Part shown: positions 40,335-49,328 of the stretch, in pieces
How the letters are laid out: each line of letters begins with the position of its first letter
How positions within the stretch are numbered: position 1 is the stretch's first letter
Assembly (NCBI GenBank): GCA_025060695.1
Contig: JANXBH010000003.1
Location: 1-64,000, forward strand
DNA from: Caldifarciminota bacterium
GTDB taxonomy: Bacteria; Hydrothermota; Hydrothermia; LBFQ01; DSFT01
Reading direction: 5' to 3'
Length of the DNA stretch: 64,000 nucleotides
Notes under the pieces: model-generated
Databases searched by the model: none
What the model was told of the DNA's origin: nothing
Seen by the model: only the letters and a program-made list of their open reading frames with translations
Position numbers and translations under genes: made by a program

Positions 40335-42079
40335 TTTAAACTATAAATCCTAAACCAAAGCCTATGTATAAAGCTATATTTATCAACAAACCTATAAAAA
40401 GGAAAATATCTGTAAATTTTCCTATCTTTTTTGTTTAAGAAGTCTAAAATATCCAAATAGAAAGAGCAATTAAGAAAAATATATCCACTCTTGAAGCTTA
40501 ATATTTTCCACTTGAACTTACGATTTATACCATATACCATGGACCTAACATTTTTAGAAATTCCCTCATCCTTTATATCATTTATATGAACTTTGCCCTT
40601 ATTCAACATAACAAAAAGTAAAAATAATATTGACTTACTTATCTTTGAAAACTCAAATTTTTGATAACCTATATAAATTACCGGTTTCCTTCTTAAAAAA
40701 TATGCCCTTATTGATATTCTTTTCAAGTCTCTATATTCTAAAATCTTTACGATATCTTTAAATTCTTCGTATCTCCTGAGAATTCTTATAGACTTATTCA
40801 AAAGTATTGAATATAAATGCAAGTTATAAAAATTCCCATATCTCCTCGCAATATTAACAGCAGCTTTAATATTTGATTTACTAAAATATTTAAGCATTAA
40901 TTCTTGTTTTCTGTATTTTGAAAGGTTATTAAAATCGTTATCTCCTATGCACTTTAAAGTTCTCGTTTTACACGCCCTTAACACTTCTTTTGATTTTTCA
41001 TAGTTATTATCCAAAGCATATTTTATTGCTAATATAACATTGAAATTCTCAATACTTACCTTTCTTCTCTCTATTTCCTTTTCTATTTCATTTATTTTCT
41101 GTGAAATATTGGATATATTACCAATAAGAAGGCGAGATATTAATCTATTACATTTTAAAACTAACCTATTACCTATAAGTTTAGGTTCGTACTTGTTTGA
41201 ATGTTTTATAAAATTCCTATAGTTTCCTAAGGAAAAGTCATCAGTTATATCCTTCTTTATTTCAATAGATTTATAGTTATAACCTAAATTCTTATATAAA
41301 GTCTTTAGTACTTCACTCATTTCATCATTCAGTTTGTATTTTCTTACTATACTTAAAATTTTGTATCCAATTTCAGGGTATATATATTGCAAGTTTGCAA
41401 ATGTAAATAATAAGTTCATTTTAGTATACTTTGGAAGCCTTATTATTTCATTAATGTAATTATAGTATAGTTCTTTTGCTTCCTCATACTTTAAAAGATG
41501 TATAAGTAAATATATTTTGAGTTCAAGTAAAATATAGAAACTATATTTACCTCTTCTTTTTCTTAGCATTTTTTCAAGCTTTTCAAGATAAGCTAATTTT
41601 ATTTCATCATTCAGTTTGTAATCCTCACAAAGTCCTATAACTTTCTCCACAAAATTATTCTCATCCAAGTACTCATCAGGTATTTTTTCTAATATTTTCA
41701 AGTTCTTTAAATAACTAATCTTATAAAACTTTATTATTTTACTTAATTCAGAAAATCTTCCCTCTTCAATTAGCATTTCAAAAAATTCTCTCGTCTCGTT
41801 GTCTAATTCTTCTTTTTGTAGTTTATAATAAATATTTGAAGTTGAAATTTTTATATTATAGTGAGAAATAAGGTATTTTCTTATATCACTTAATGTAAAA
41901 AATGGATTTTCTTCTCTTATTTTATATATAATTTCTCTGATTTCATCTATTTTTAGAAAACCTTCCCTTTTTATTTTTATAACTTTATTTGGAGAACACT
42001 TATAAACCTTACATATTTCGTTTATTTTCATTTGTTTTTCTAATGCTTTTTTTATTAAGTAATTTTTCATTATTATCAC
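40292..42079 (-). CDS. Large HTH regulator-like protein with C-terminal winged helix
   Basis: About 595 residues, not assigned to a family. The N-terminal ~90 residues hold two helix-turn-helix-like segments (MKINEICKVYKCSPNKVIKIK and FTLSDIRKYLISHYNI..STSNIYY). The middle (about 100-480) is basic and all-helical, like degenerate TPR repeats. The C-terminal ~120 residues (FVMLNKGKVHINDIKDEGISK, VYGINRKFKWKI) look like an OmpR/SARP-type winged helix. The start is GTG 42079 (10 nt after TAAAAT) or ATG 42070. It is divergent from a strongly ribosome-bound lipoprotein gene it may control. Confidence 0.5.
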   Translation of the reverse strand: MIIMKNYLIKKALEKQMKINEICKVYKCSPNKVIKIKREGFLKIDEIREIIYKIREENPFFTLSDIRKYLISHYNIKISTSNIYYKLQKEELDNETREFFEMLIEEGRFSELSKIIKFYKISYLKNLKILEKIPDEYLDENNFVEKVIGLCEDYKLNDEIKLAYLEKLEKMLRKRRGKYSFYILLELKIYLLIHLLKYEEAKELYYNYINEIIRLPKYTKMNLLFTFANLQYIYPEIGYKILSIVRKYKLNDEMSEVLKTLYKNLGYNYKSIEIKKDITDDFSLGNYRNFIKHSNKYEPKLIGNRLVLKCNRLISRLLIGNISNISQKINEIEKEIERRKVSIENFNVILAIKYALDNNYEKSKEVLRACKTRTLKCIGDNDFNNLSKYRKQELMLKYFSKSNIKAAVNIARRYGNFYNLHLYSILLNKSIRILRRYEEFKDIVKILEYRDLKRISIRAYFLRRKPVIYIGYQKFEFSKISKSILFLLFVMLNKGKVHINDIKDEGISKNVRSMVYGINRKFKWKILSFKSGYIFLNCSFYLDILDFLNKKDRKIYRYFPFYRFVDKYSFIHRLWFRIYSLNQKLSFDAMPTSSK

Positions 42080-42086
42080 TTTTTTG

Positions 42087-42098
42087 AAAATTTTAAGG
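42087..42098 (-). promoter_or_regulatory. Promoter element for the HTH regulator
   Basis: Minus strand ccttaaaatttt. TAAAAT ends 10 nt before GTG 42079 and 19 nt before ATG 42070. No Shine-Dalgarno. Confidence 0.5.
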
Positions 42099-42159
42099 TA
42101 AAAATATAATTTTTTAAAAATATTTCCTAAACTATTTATAGTCATAAACTAAAATTAAG

Positions 42160-42203
42160 CTTATAAAATTATAACCAGCTTAAAATTTATGCAAAATAGG
42201 AGG
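42160..42203 (+). promoter_or_regulatory. Promoter and strong ribosome-binding site for the 42210 lipoprotein
   Basis: Two -10-like boxes are repeated: cttataaaatt (42160-42170) and cttaaaattt (42179-42188). A short leader carries AGGAGG (42198-42203), 6 nt before the ATG. This is one of the few first genes here with a canonical Shine-Dalgarno, consistent with a higher or different mode of expression. Confidence 0.6.
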
Positions 42204-42209
42204 TAAAAG

Positions 42210-43430
42210 ATGAAGCGAATGCTAATAACCTTATTTGCAACACTCGCAATATATGCCTGTGGGAAGAAGGGTGATGGTGGTGATTCAGGTGAAAAAGTAA
42301 GGGAAATAGCTATTGGTGGTGATCTTGCTATGAATAGGGCAGTATCAAGAGTTAAACCCGCACAAACCAACCCCATGCTTTTATACAATAAACTAAAAGA
42401 ATACAACAACTCAATAAACGGAAGTTGTCCGTTGGGTGGAGGCTATGCCACAGGTGGAGATCTAACTGACAATGACTTGGACGGGGTTTATAGAGGTGGA
42501 TATTTCGTATATTCAGACTGTATAGTTCAAATTCCTAATGAATATGCGATACCAGTTTATGTTTATGTTGATGGTAACTTTATAGGATTAGATGGACCAA
42601 ACGACAATAATCCATATATATATAAGGCAGTTTTATTTGATTTATTTTTCCTAATTTATGTACAGGACCCAAGTACAGATAATGGCTATTTCTTTGCAGA
42701 TTACTACGAATTTGACACACTTACCGCAAGTGGTCAAGCAAGCGGCATTTCATTAGATGAAGAAGTAGAAGAAGATATAGGTTGGGGTGTAGACACAAGT
42801 GCAGGAGGCGGTGGAGATGTAGTATTATGCGAGTATATGGGTCAAGACATAGATACTCTTGGCGCTACATATAAGCCAGATGACAACCAGTTTAATCCAA
42901 ATGCTGATGAAGATGCTAACTACAAGGTTACAGGTTCGTACAACTACGTCTATGAAGACTATCAATTAGGAAACGGATGTGATGATACTAAACAACAAGA
43001 TTCAATAGGGGCAAGTATTGATATCAATCCGGGTGGAAGTGGAACTGACTTGCACGATGATGCCGATTGTAAATACGATCCATCTAATGGAGGCGATGAA
43101 GGAACAAAGGAGTTTAATAGTGGTAAGGCAAGATTAAAGAATAAAGTTAGTGGGGCAATTACTGAGATAAGCTATGGTTCTAACTGTAAATCTTCATTTA
43201 GTGGTGCAGGAGTATATGGTTATATTCCAAACTTTGGTCCAAGAGGTGGTATACTCGGTATGGAAAGATTTATAAATCATCAGCTAAAAACTCTCACCGC
43301 CCAAAAACTATTCTCTAATCAAACTGCAACTATTAATATTCAAAGTAAATTCTTACAGATAAAAAACAAAGTTCAAAAGAAACACTTAGAGTTTCAAACA
43401 AAACTACAAGCTATTAAATCTCTATACTAG
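42210..43430 (+). CDS. Hypothetical lipoprotein, Asp/Gly/Asn-rich
   Basis: 406 residues. The signal peptide MKRMLITLFATLAIYAC ends in a lipobox (Cys17), followed by GKKGDGGDSG. The mature part is acidic and rich in Gly, Asp, Asn and Tyr, with several cysteines that may form disulfides (SCPLGGG, YSDC, DADCKYD, GSNCKSS). Its GC content looks higher than that of its neighbours, perhaps from selection on a highly expressed exported protein or from transfer. The last ~50 residues are helical and basic. A strong Shine-Dalgarno and a hairpin after the stop frame the gene as its own unit. Function unknown. Confidence 0.7.
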   Translation: MKRMLITLFATLAIYACGKKGDGGDSGEKVREIAIGGDLAMNRAVSRVKPAQTNPMLLYNKLKEYNNSINGSCPLGGGYATGGDLTDNDLDGVYRGGYFVYSDCIVQIPNEYAIPVYVYVDGNFIGLDGPNDNNPYIYKAVLFDLFFLIYVQDPSTDNGYFFADYYEFDTLTASGQASGISLDEEVEEDIGWGVDTSAGGGGDVVLCEYMGQDIDTLGATYKPDDNQFNPNADEDANYKVTGSYNYVYEDYQLGNGCDDTKQQDSIGASIDINPGGSGTDLHDDADCKYDPSNGGDEGTKEFNSGKARLKNKVSGAITEISYGSNCKSSFSGAGVYGYIPNFGPRGGILGMERFINHQLKTLTAQKLFSNQTATINIQSKFLQIKNKVQKKHLEFQTKLQAIKSLY

Positions 43431-43446
43431 GGGGCTTCTTGCCCCT
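43430..43446. terminator. Hairpin between convergent genes
   Basis: ggggc (43431-43435), loop ttctt and gcccc (43441-43445) form a 5-bp GC stem directly after the lipoprotein stop, followed by only two T. It lies in the only convergent junction of the window that is not inside coding sequence, so it is probably a terminator, possibly for both directions. Confidence 0.55.
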
Positions 43447-43449
43447 TAA

Positions 43450-44715
43450 CTAAATATTCCAACTTGATTTTAATACTTCACCAACTCCTAATAGCTCAAT
43501 TATCTCCTTTTCATCATTGTAGAATTTTTTAAGTCTTTCATCAAGCCAATCACCACCTATAAATGTCCTTAAATCATTCAGTGCAACGGAAACTATTTCA
43601 ATTAAAGCTGCAAATAGTACATAACTATTTTTTTCTGATGACACTAACTTTAAAATACCGTCTTTTACCTGAAACAAATCTATATAATCACTATCCTTAA
43701 TCACTTTTTCAAATACTTTTTGAACAACTTTTTTACCAACTTTATTTACTATTTCGTTATTCAATTTATACCATTTTTTGAAAAACTCCTCAAATTCTTC
43801 TTTAGAAGGTATTTTCAATGCTGATTTTAGTAAATCTCCCTCAGGAATTTTCCCAAATTTATATATTTTAGAAAATTTTAAATCTAAGCTTGTTGGTAAT
43901 TCAATGTATCTAATAACTTCATCAAGTTTTAGTATATGCATTATCTCACCATTTACAAAGTCTAAAAGTATTCTAATATTTCCATCAATCCAAACTATTC
44001 CATTAAACAAATTTATTTTACAATCTTCGATTATATCAAAAAAGTTTATATTTGAACCATCTAAACCTGAAATCATTATCTTATTTATGAATAGAGTTAT
44101 AATACTATATGCAATTTCATTCTCAAGATTATAAACTAAAATCTGATTATTGTTATCCATAACTTGTTTTAGAATATAATAGTTCTTTAATCTTTGAGAA
44201 GGTGGAAAATCAACAAAACCTTGAAGTATTCTACCTTTATAAAATAGAAGTATATTATTTGAAGGTTTTACTTTCAAAAATCCGCTAATACCTGCTTGCT
44301 GGATATCTGACAAAATCTCATCAAAAGTATCTATCCCTCCATCGAGAATTCTATAAGGCAATAGTTTAGTAGTTTTTATAGTTTCCACTTTAATAGTAGG
44401 TTTTGTAGGCGCTTTTTCCTTTTCTGGTTTTGGAAAAATATCTAATTCTATATTACTCATTTTGGAAAATGTTTCCTTATCTTTATTAGTTAAGGTTTTT
44501 ACTAAACAAGAGCCCTGTGCCCATATCTTTATCTTCTCTATTTCACTCTTCCCATATCCCCACGTGCTATCTATATGCTTTACATTACCATCTATTAAAA
44601 CAACTCTTACTATACCACCATTAGGTCCTAAAAATACTAATGAACCAGTAAATTTATCATTAATTGCTTTTTCTAAAATTTTTAAAAAATTACCTTGTAT
44701 GGACTTTTGCGCCAT
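43450..44715 (-). CDS. DUF4388-like protein, long form
   Basis: 421 residues. Residues ~1-80 match the 824-1447 protein (TGSLVFL, VVLIDGNVKHIDS, GYGKSEIEKIKIWAQG). A proline/lysine linker (85-115) leads to further DUF4388-like units near 125-200 (AGISGFLKVKPSNNILLFY..GRILQGFVD) and 220-300 (INLFNGIVWIDGNIRILLDF, VNGEIMHIL). A C-terminal helical domain (VSVALNDLRTFIGGDWLDE) closes it. I infer a regulatory scaffold with several DUF4388 copies. It overlaps the ABC exporter gene by 26 nt. Confidence 0.6.
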   Translation of the reverse strand: MAQKSIQGNFLKILEKAINDKFTGSLVFLGPNGGIVRVVLIDGNVKHIDSTWGYGKSEIEKIKIWAQGSCLVKTLTNKDKETFSKMSNIELDIFPKPEKEKAPTKPTIKVETIKTTKLLPYRILDGGIDTFDEILSDIQQAGISGFLKVKPSNNILLFYKGRILQGFVDFPPSQRLKNYYILKQVMDNNNQILVYNLENEIAYSIITLFINKIMISGLDGSNINFFDIIEDCKINLFNGIVWIDGNIRILLDFVNGEIMHILKLDEVIRYIELPTSLDLKFSKIYKFGKIPEGDLLKSALKIPSKEEFEEFFKKWYKLNNEIVNKVGKKVVQKVFEKVIKDSDYIDLFQVKDGILKLVSSEKNSYVLFAALIEIVSVALNDLRTFIGGDWLDERLKKFYNDEKEIIELLGVGEVLKSSWNI

Positions 44716-46423
44716 AGCCTATTTCGGAAATTTTTTGCATACTATACATGTTATAGTAAAATCCTTTAAGTTCCATAAGTTCTTCATGTGTTCCTTTTTC
44801 CTTTATCTTACCATTTTCAAGCACGACTATATAATCACAATCCATAACTGCCGAAACTTTATGTGAAACTATAATGGTAGTTAAGCCTTTTATATATTCT
44901 CTTAAATTGTTTAATATATTTTTTTCTGTTCTATTATCGACAGCGGAAAATGTGTCATCAAGTAAGAGAATCTTAGGTTTTCTTATTAGTGCCCTTGCAA
45001 GTGCTAATCTCTGCTTTTGACCCCCACTAAGTGTTATGCCCTTTTCACCTACTACAGTATCTATACCTTTAGAAAACTTTCTAATTTCATCTCCAATTTC
45101 TACAATTCTAAGCACTTCCCAAATTTCACTTTCTTCTGCATCAGGTTTACCAAGTTGTATATTTTCCCTTATTGAAAGAGAGAATATAAAACTCTCTTGA
45201 GGAACATAACCTATATTATCTCTTAATACTTTTAAATCCCAATCGTTTATATCTACACCATCTAAAATTATTGTTCCATCTGGAGGATTATATAGTCTTA
45301 ATAAAAGTTTTAAAATTGTAGATTTTCCTGAACCCACTTTCCCTATTATACCTATACTTTGACCTTGATTTATTTTAAAACTAATATTCTCCAATACATT
45401 TCTATCTTCGTATTTAAAACTAAGGTTTATAAATTCAATATTACCAGAGACTTCCCCTTTGTAACTACTTTCCTTTGAAAATATTAGTGGTTTTTCCTTC
45501 AACAATTCCTCTATCCTTTCATATGATGCACTTCCTCTTTGAAATAGATTTACACTCCAACCAATAGCTATCATAGGCCAAACAAGCATATTTAAGTATG
45601 CAATGAAAGCGGTTAGCTTTCCAAGCGTAATTTCATTATTTATTACACTATAACCTCCAAAAATCAAAACAAAAATTATAGACAAACCTGCTAAAACTCT
45701 AATAATAGGCTCATAAAATCCCCAACTTTTTGCTAAAGATAAGTTCGATTTTAAATAGTCTAAACTTTTTCTTTTAAAATTCCTTGAAAATTCATTTTCT
45801 CTCGTATATGCCTTAATTACACTTATACCTTCAAATGTTTCTCTTGCTCTTTCAGATAACTCGCCGAAAATATGCTGTACTTTCATGAATTTATCATGAA
45901 TAATTTTACCAAGTATCATGGAAACTGGAATTATAAATAATATAGGAATTATACTAACAACTGTTAGTTTAAATGAAATTATGAACATTGCAATAGCCGA
46001 AAATGATATATAAATTATTGCATCTGAAATAGATAATATACCCATAGAAAGAGCCATTCTTAATGCTTCTAAATCATTAGTTGCTTTCGCCATTATATCA
46101 CCAGTTTTAGTTTCATTAAAGTAGCCTACATGTAGTTTTAAAATATGGTTGTAGATTTTAGCTCTTAATTCTCTTTCAATTTCTCTTGAAGAACCAAATA
46201 TAAATATTCTCCAAAAGAATCTTAGAATTGCAACTAAAATTGCAAGTAAAATTAATATTAAGAAATAATCAAATAGTTCCTTCATTGTAATTTCTAATTT
46301 AGCGATTTTGTCTATTACAATAGCAACGATTATTGGAACTACAAGCTGTCCTAAGTCAACTATAAGTAAAATAAATAACCCTATTAAATACTTTTGCCAT
46401 TTTAATTTTATTAAATTTAACAT
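44690..46423 (-). CDS. ABC exporter, fused membrane and ATPase domains (MsbA-like)
   Basis: 577 residues. Six transmembrane helices lie in 1-310. The nucleotide-binding domain contains Walker A GIIGKVGSGKSTILK, Q-loop GYVPQESFIFS, signature LSGGQKQRLALARAL, Walker B ILLLDDTFSAVD and H-loop IIVSHKVSAV. As a half-transporter it should act as a homodimer or pair with another half-transporter. MsbA-type lipid export is a possibility in a diderm, but drugs or peptides cannot be excluded. It sits 3 nt after rpsU and overlaps the DUF4388-like gene, which may regulate or accompany it. Confidence 0.88.
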   Translation of the reverse strand: MLNLIKLKWQKYLIGLFILLIVDLGQLVVPIIVAIVIDKIAKLEITMKELFDYFLILILLAILVAILRFFWRIFIFGSSREIERELRAKIYNHILKLHVGYFNETKTGDIMAKATNDLEALRMALSMGILSISDAIIYISFSAIAMFIISFKLTVVSIIPILFIIPVSMILGKIIHDKFMKVQHIFGELSERARETFEGISVIKAYTRENEFSRNFKRKSLDYLKSNLSLAKSWGFYEPIIRVLAGLSIIFVLIFGGYSVINNEITLGKLTAFIAYLNMLVWPMIAIGWSVNLFQRGSASYERIEELLKEKPLIFSKESSYKGEVSGNIEFINLSFKYEDRNVLENISFKINQGQSIGIIGKVGSGKSTILKLLLRLYNPPDGTIILDGVDINDWDLKVLRDNIGYVPQESFIFSLSIRENIQLGKPDAEESEIWEVLRIVEIGDEIRKFSKGIDTVVGEKGITLSGGQKQRLALARALIRKPKILLLDDTFSAVDNRTEKNILNNLREYIKGLTTIIVSHKVSAVMDCDYIVVLENGKIKEKGTHEELMELKGFYYNMYSMQKISEIGYGAKVHTR

Positions 46424-46426
46424 GGA

Positions 46427-46621
46427 CTATTCTTCTTTCTTAATTCTGCGTAGCCATCTTCTTCTTGCTGCGATTAGTTCTTTTTTTCTTTCTTCGGATG
46501 GTTTTTCATATACCATAGCTTTTTTTGCATCTTCTATGATTTTTTCTTTTGTTACAACTTTTCTAAATCTCTTTATTAGACTTTCAAAGCTTTCACCTTC
46601 TCTTATTTTAACACCTGCCAT
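46427..46621 (-). CDS. rpsU: Small ribosomal subunit protein bS21
   Basis: 64 residues, rich in Arg and Lys. GESFESLIKRFRKVVTKE is the typical bS21 opening, followed by RRRWLRRIKKEE. A perfect AAGGAGG precedes the ATG by 7 nt, unlike the leaderless first genes. bS21 sits near the anti-Shine-Dalgarno in the 30S subunit. It lies between a HIT hydrolase gene and an ABC exporter gene in one operon. Confidence 0.94.
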   Translation of the reverse strand: MAGVKIREGESFESLIKRFRKVVTKEKIIEDAKKAMVYEKPSEERKKELIAARRRWLRRIKKEE

Positions 46622-46635
46622 AAACTACCTCCTTT

Positions 46636-46965
46636 TTATCCGGGTGGCCAAGAAAATTTTCTTCCTGCCAAAATGTGAAAATGTACATGGTATATTGTTT
46701 GAAGTGCATCTGGACCAAAATTATTAACTACTCTAAAAGAATTAAGATTTAATATCTTTGAAACTTCTTTAATTGCATTAAAGATTGAAGTTGATGTCTT
46801 TTCATCAATATCTACAATTGTTGGAATATGCAACTTTGGAATTACTAAAATGTGAACAGGTGCTTGTGGATTAATATCCTTTATTGCAATAGTATCCCTA
46901 TCTTCAAACACTATTTCAGACTTAATTTCACCCTTAATTATTTTACAAAAAACACAGCCATTCAT
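46636..46965 (-). CDS. HIT-family nucleotide hydrolase (HinT-like)
   Basis: 109 residues from ATG 46965. An ATG 32 codons upstream exists but lies inside purD and before the promoter; MNGCVFCKIIKGE is the standard HIT start. NPQAPVHILVIPK and the histidine triad HVHFHIL complete the family pattern. HIT proteins hydrolyse aminoacyl- or phosphoramidate-adenylates; HinT is the nearest common form. The promoter is at 46984-46973 on the minus strand with TAAAAT 10 nt before the ATG. It is the first gene of the HIT-rpsU-ABC-DUF4388 unit. Confidence 0.93.
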   Translation of the reverse strand: MNGCVFCKIIKGEIKSEIVFEDRDTIAIKDINPQAPVHILVIPKLHIPTIVDIDEKTSTSIFNAIKEVSKILNLNSFRVVNNFGPDALQTIYHVHFHILAGRKFSWPPG

Positions 46966-46972
46966 AATCTTG

Positions 46973-46984
46973 AAAATTTTAAAG
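46973..46984 (-). promoter_or_regulatory. Promoter of HIT-rpsU operon overlapping the purD stop
   Basis: Minus strand ctttaaaatttt; CTT TAA is the last codon and stop of purD. TAAAAT ends 10 nt before the HIT ATG. Confidence 0.55.
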
Positions 46985-48205
46985 TCCAATATCTTTTCTA
47001 TAAAACTTGTTTTCGAAGTTAACAATACTTGCGTATTTATATGCTCTTTCCCTTGCAACATTTAAGCTATCTCCAAAACCTACAATATTTAAAACTCTTC
47101 CACCATTCGTAATAACTTTATTGTCTACTATCTCTGTACCTGCATGAAAAACTATGGCTTCACTTTTGTCTACTTTTTCAATATTTTCTATTTTATATCC
47201 CGTTTTATATTCAAAAGGATAGCCTTTTGAAGTTAAAACTACATTTAAAAAATATAGTTCATTAAATGACACTATAAAGTCCTTCAATTTTCTTTCTTTA
47301 ATTGAAGTCAATAGTTCTAAAAAATTAAAAGACCAACTTAAAACTAAAACTTGCGTTTCAGGATCGCCAAGTCTTATATTATATTCCAAGACAAAAGGTT
47401 CATTATTTTTTATAATTAAACCGAAAAATAAAAATCCTTTATAGCCCTCAATTTTTTCCACAGTTTTTTCTATAATGTTTTTTATAATTTTTCTATGAAG
47501 ATTTTCATCTATGCTAACAGGTGTATATGAACCCATACCTCCTGTATTTGGACCATTGTCGCCATCCAATAACCTTTTGTAGTCCTTTGCATATCCTAAA
47601 AATTTATAGTCTTTTCCATCCATCACAATAAATGCGGAAACTTCAAAACCATCAATATATTCTTCAATTACTACTTTTTTACTCGCATCTTTAAATTTTC
47701 CTTCAAAGTACTCAATTAATATTATTCTTGCTTCATCTAAAGAATAAGCTATACTAACACCTTTTCCACCTGCAAGTCCATCAGCCTTTATTACATATGG
47801 TGGTTTTAACGACTTTATAAAATCAAAGGCACTACTAAAGTTATCAAAATATCCAAAATAAGGTATAGGAATATTATTTTCTTTCATAAATTCCTTTGAT
47901 TTTCCTTTACTTGCTTCAAGAAATGCAAATTTTAAGTTTGGTGCAATAGTAAATATACCATAGCTTTCAAGATAGTCAGAAATCCCATTTGCTATTGGCT
48001 CTTCTGGTCCAACAATCACCATTTTAATTTCATTTTCAATGCAAAATTCCTTTATATCTTCAAAATTTTCTAAATTTACTCTTTTTGCATATTCAATACT
48101 TCCACCATTTCCGGGAAAGATATAAAGTTGTAAATTCTTATTCTCACTTAACTTATATAAAATTGCGTTTTCTCTTCCACCACTTCCAATTACAAGGACC
48201 TTCAT
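46979..48205 (-). CDS. purD: Phosphoribosylamine-glycine ligase
   Basis: 408 residues, family length. VLVIGSGGRENAILYKL opens the N-domain. The ATP-grasp core includes PYVIKADGLAGGKGVSIAYS and VVIEEYIDGFEVSAF, followed by GPNTGGMGSYTPV and LEYNIRLGDPETQVL. It performs the second step of purine synthesis (GAR formation). It overlaps ispG by 4 nt at the start and shares its stop region with the HIT promoter. No other purine genes are nearby. Confidence 0.95.
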   Translation of the reverse strand: MKVLVIGSGGRENAILYKLSENKNLQLYIFPGNGGSIEYAKRVNLENFEDIKEFCIENEIKMVIVGPEEPIANGISDYLESYGIFTIAPNLKFAFLEASKGKSKEFMKENNIPIPYFGYFDNFSSAFDFIKSLKPPYVIKADGLAGGKGVSIAYSLDEARIILIEYFEGKFKDASKKVVIEEYIDGFEVSAFIVMDGKDYKFLGYAKDYKRLLDGDNGPNTGGMGSYTPVSIDENLHRKIIKNIIEKTVEKIEGYKGFLFFGLIIKNNEPFVLEYNIRLGDPETQVLVLSWSFNFLELLTSIKERKLKDFIVSFNELYFLNVVLTSKGYPFEYKTGYKIENIEKVDKSEAIVFHAGTEIVDNKVITNGGRVLNIVGFGDSLNVARERAYKYASIVNFENKFYRKDIGL

Positions 48206-49290
48206 TTATATCCCATTTCTTCTTTAATTTTCTCAATTTCTTCAAGTAAACCATTTAACAGCTCTTCTTCCTTTAATCTTTTTATAGGAACCCCTTTTCT
48301 AAATATTACACCTTGATTTTTCCCCGCTGCAATACCAACATCCGCAATACTTGCTTCTCCGGGTCCATTTACCTCACAACCCATTACTGCAACTTTTATT
48401 GGCAATTTTTCATTTTCCAATGCCTTTTCTACCTTTTCCGCAAGAGATATTAAGTCTATTTTAGTTCTTCCACAGGTAGGACAAGCAATAATATCTACTC
48501 CTCTACTTCTAATACCAAGTGCTTTTAGTATTTCCCATGCAACTTTTACTTCTTCAACAGGTTCTGCGGTAAGTGAAACCCTAAACGTATCTCCAATACC
48601 ATCATATAGTAAGCTTCCTATTCCTATTGCGGACTTTATTATGCCCGTCTTTGGCGTTCCTGCCTCAGTTACACCTAAGTGCAACGGAAAATCTACTTTC
48701 TCTGATAATTTTCTATATGCTTCTATCATTTGTGGTACAATTGAACTTTTTACTGATATAACTATATCTAAAAATCCTTCCTTATCAAAAAAGTCTATCC
48801 ACCTTATTGCACTCTCTACGAGTGCATCTGCGGTAACCCCATTGTATTTATCAATTAAGTCCTTCTCAAGTGAACCACTATTTACACCAATTCTTATAGG
48901 AATACCATTCAGTTTACAAGCACTTATGACTTCCCTTACTTTTTGAAATCCTCCTATATTTCCGGGATTTATTCTAACTTTGCTAACTCCGACCTCTGAA
49001 ACCATTATTGCTATTTTATAGTCAAAGTGAACATCCGCAACAATTGGAATAACATTATTAATTTGCTCTACTATTTTTTTAATACTTTCAACGTGCTTTC
49101 TTGAAGGAACAGCTACTCTTACAATTTCACATCCTGCCTCTTTTAATTCTAAGATCTGCTTTACTGTTGCTTCTACATCTTCAGTTTTAGTGCTTGTCAT
49201 GGACTGAACTCTAATGGGATTATTTCCACCAACACCTATATTACCTATTTTTACTTCTCTTGTTTTTTTTCTTTTTATTGGAGTATACAT
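48202..49290 (-). CDS. ispG: 4-hydroxy-3-methylbut-2-en-1-yl diphosphate synthase
   Basis: 362 residues. GGNNPIRVQSMTSTKT and VADVHFDYKIA mark the TIM barrel. The 4Fe-4S cysteines lie in IIACPTCGRT and VAVMGCEVNGPGEA. IspG reduces MEcPP to HMBPP in the MEP pathway, so isoprenoids for carotenoids and quinones come from MEP here. The ATG is 7 nt after TAAAAT with no Shine-Dalgarno, a clear leaderless-type start divergent from the acyl-CoA dehydrogenase gene. Confidence 0.95.
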   Translation of the reverse strand: MYTPIKRKKTREVKIGNIGVGGNNPIRVQSMTSTKTEDVEATVKQILELKEAGCEIVRVAVPSRKHVESIKKIVEQINNVIPIVADVHFDYKIAIMVSEVGVSKVRINPGNIGGFQKVREVISACKLNGIPIRIGVNSGSLEKDLIDKYNGVTADALVESAIRWIDFFDKEGFLDIVISVKSSIVPQMIEAYRKLSEKVDFPLHLGVTEAGTPKTGIIKSAIGIGSLLYDGIGDTFRVSLTAEPVEEVKVAWEILKALGIRSRGVDIIACPTCGRTKIDLISLAEKVEKALENEKLPIKVAVMGCEVNGPGEASIADVGIAAGKNQGVIFRKGVPIKRLKEEELLNGLLEEIEKIKEEMGYK

Positions 49291-49294
49291 ATTT

Positions 49295-49324
49295 AAAATT
49301 TTAAAGTTTTTGCTTTAAAATTTA
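49295..49324. promoter_or_regulatory. Divergent pair of leaderless-type promoters (ispG / acyl-CoA dehydrogenase)
   Basis: Minus: ctttaaaatttt (49306-49295), TAAAAT 7 nt before ATG 49290. Plus: ctttaaaattta (49313-49324), TAAAAT 7 nt before ATG 49329. The start codons are 38 bp apart. Confidence 0.7.
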
Positions 49325-49328
49325 TATC

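Noticed and set aside
44462-44866. A 134-codon plus-strand frame
   Set aside because: It is antisense to the DUF4388-like and ABC exporter genes, and its residues mirror their AT-rich third positions.
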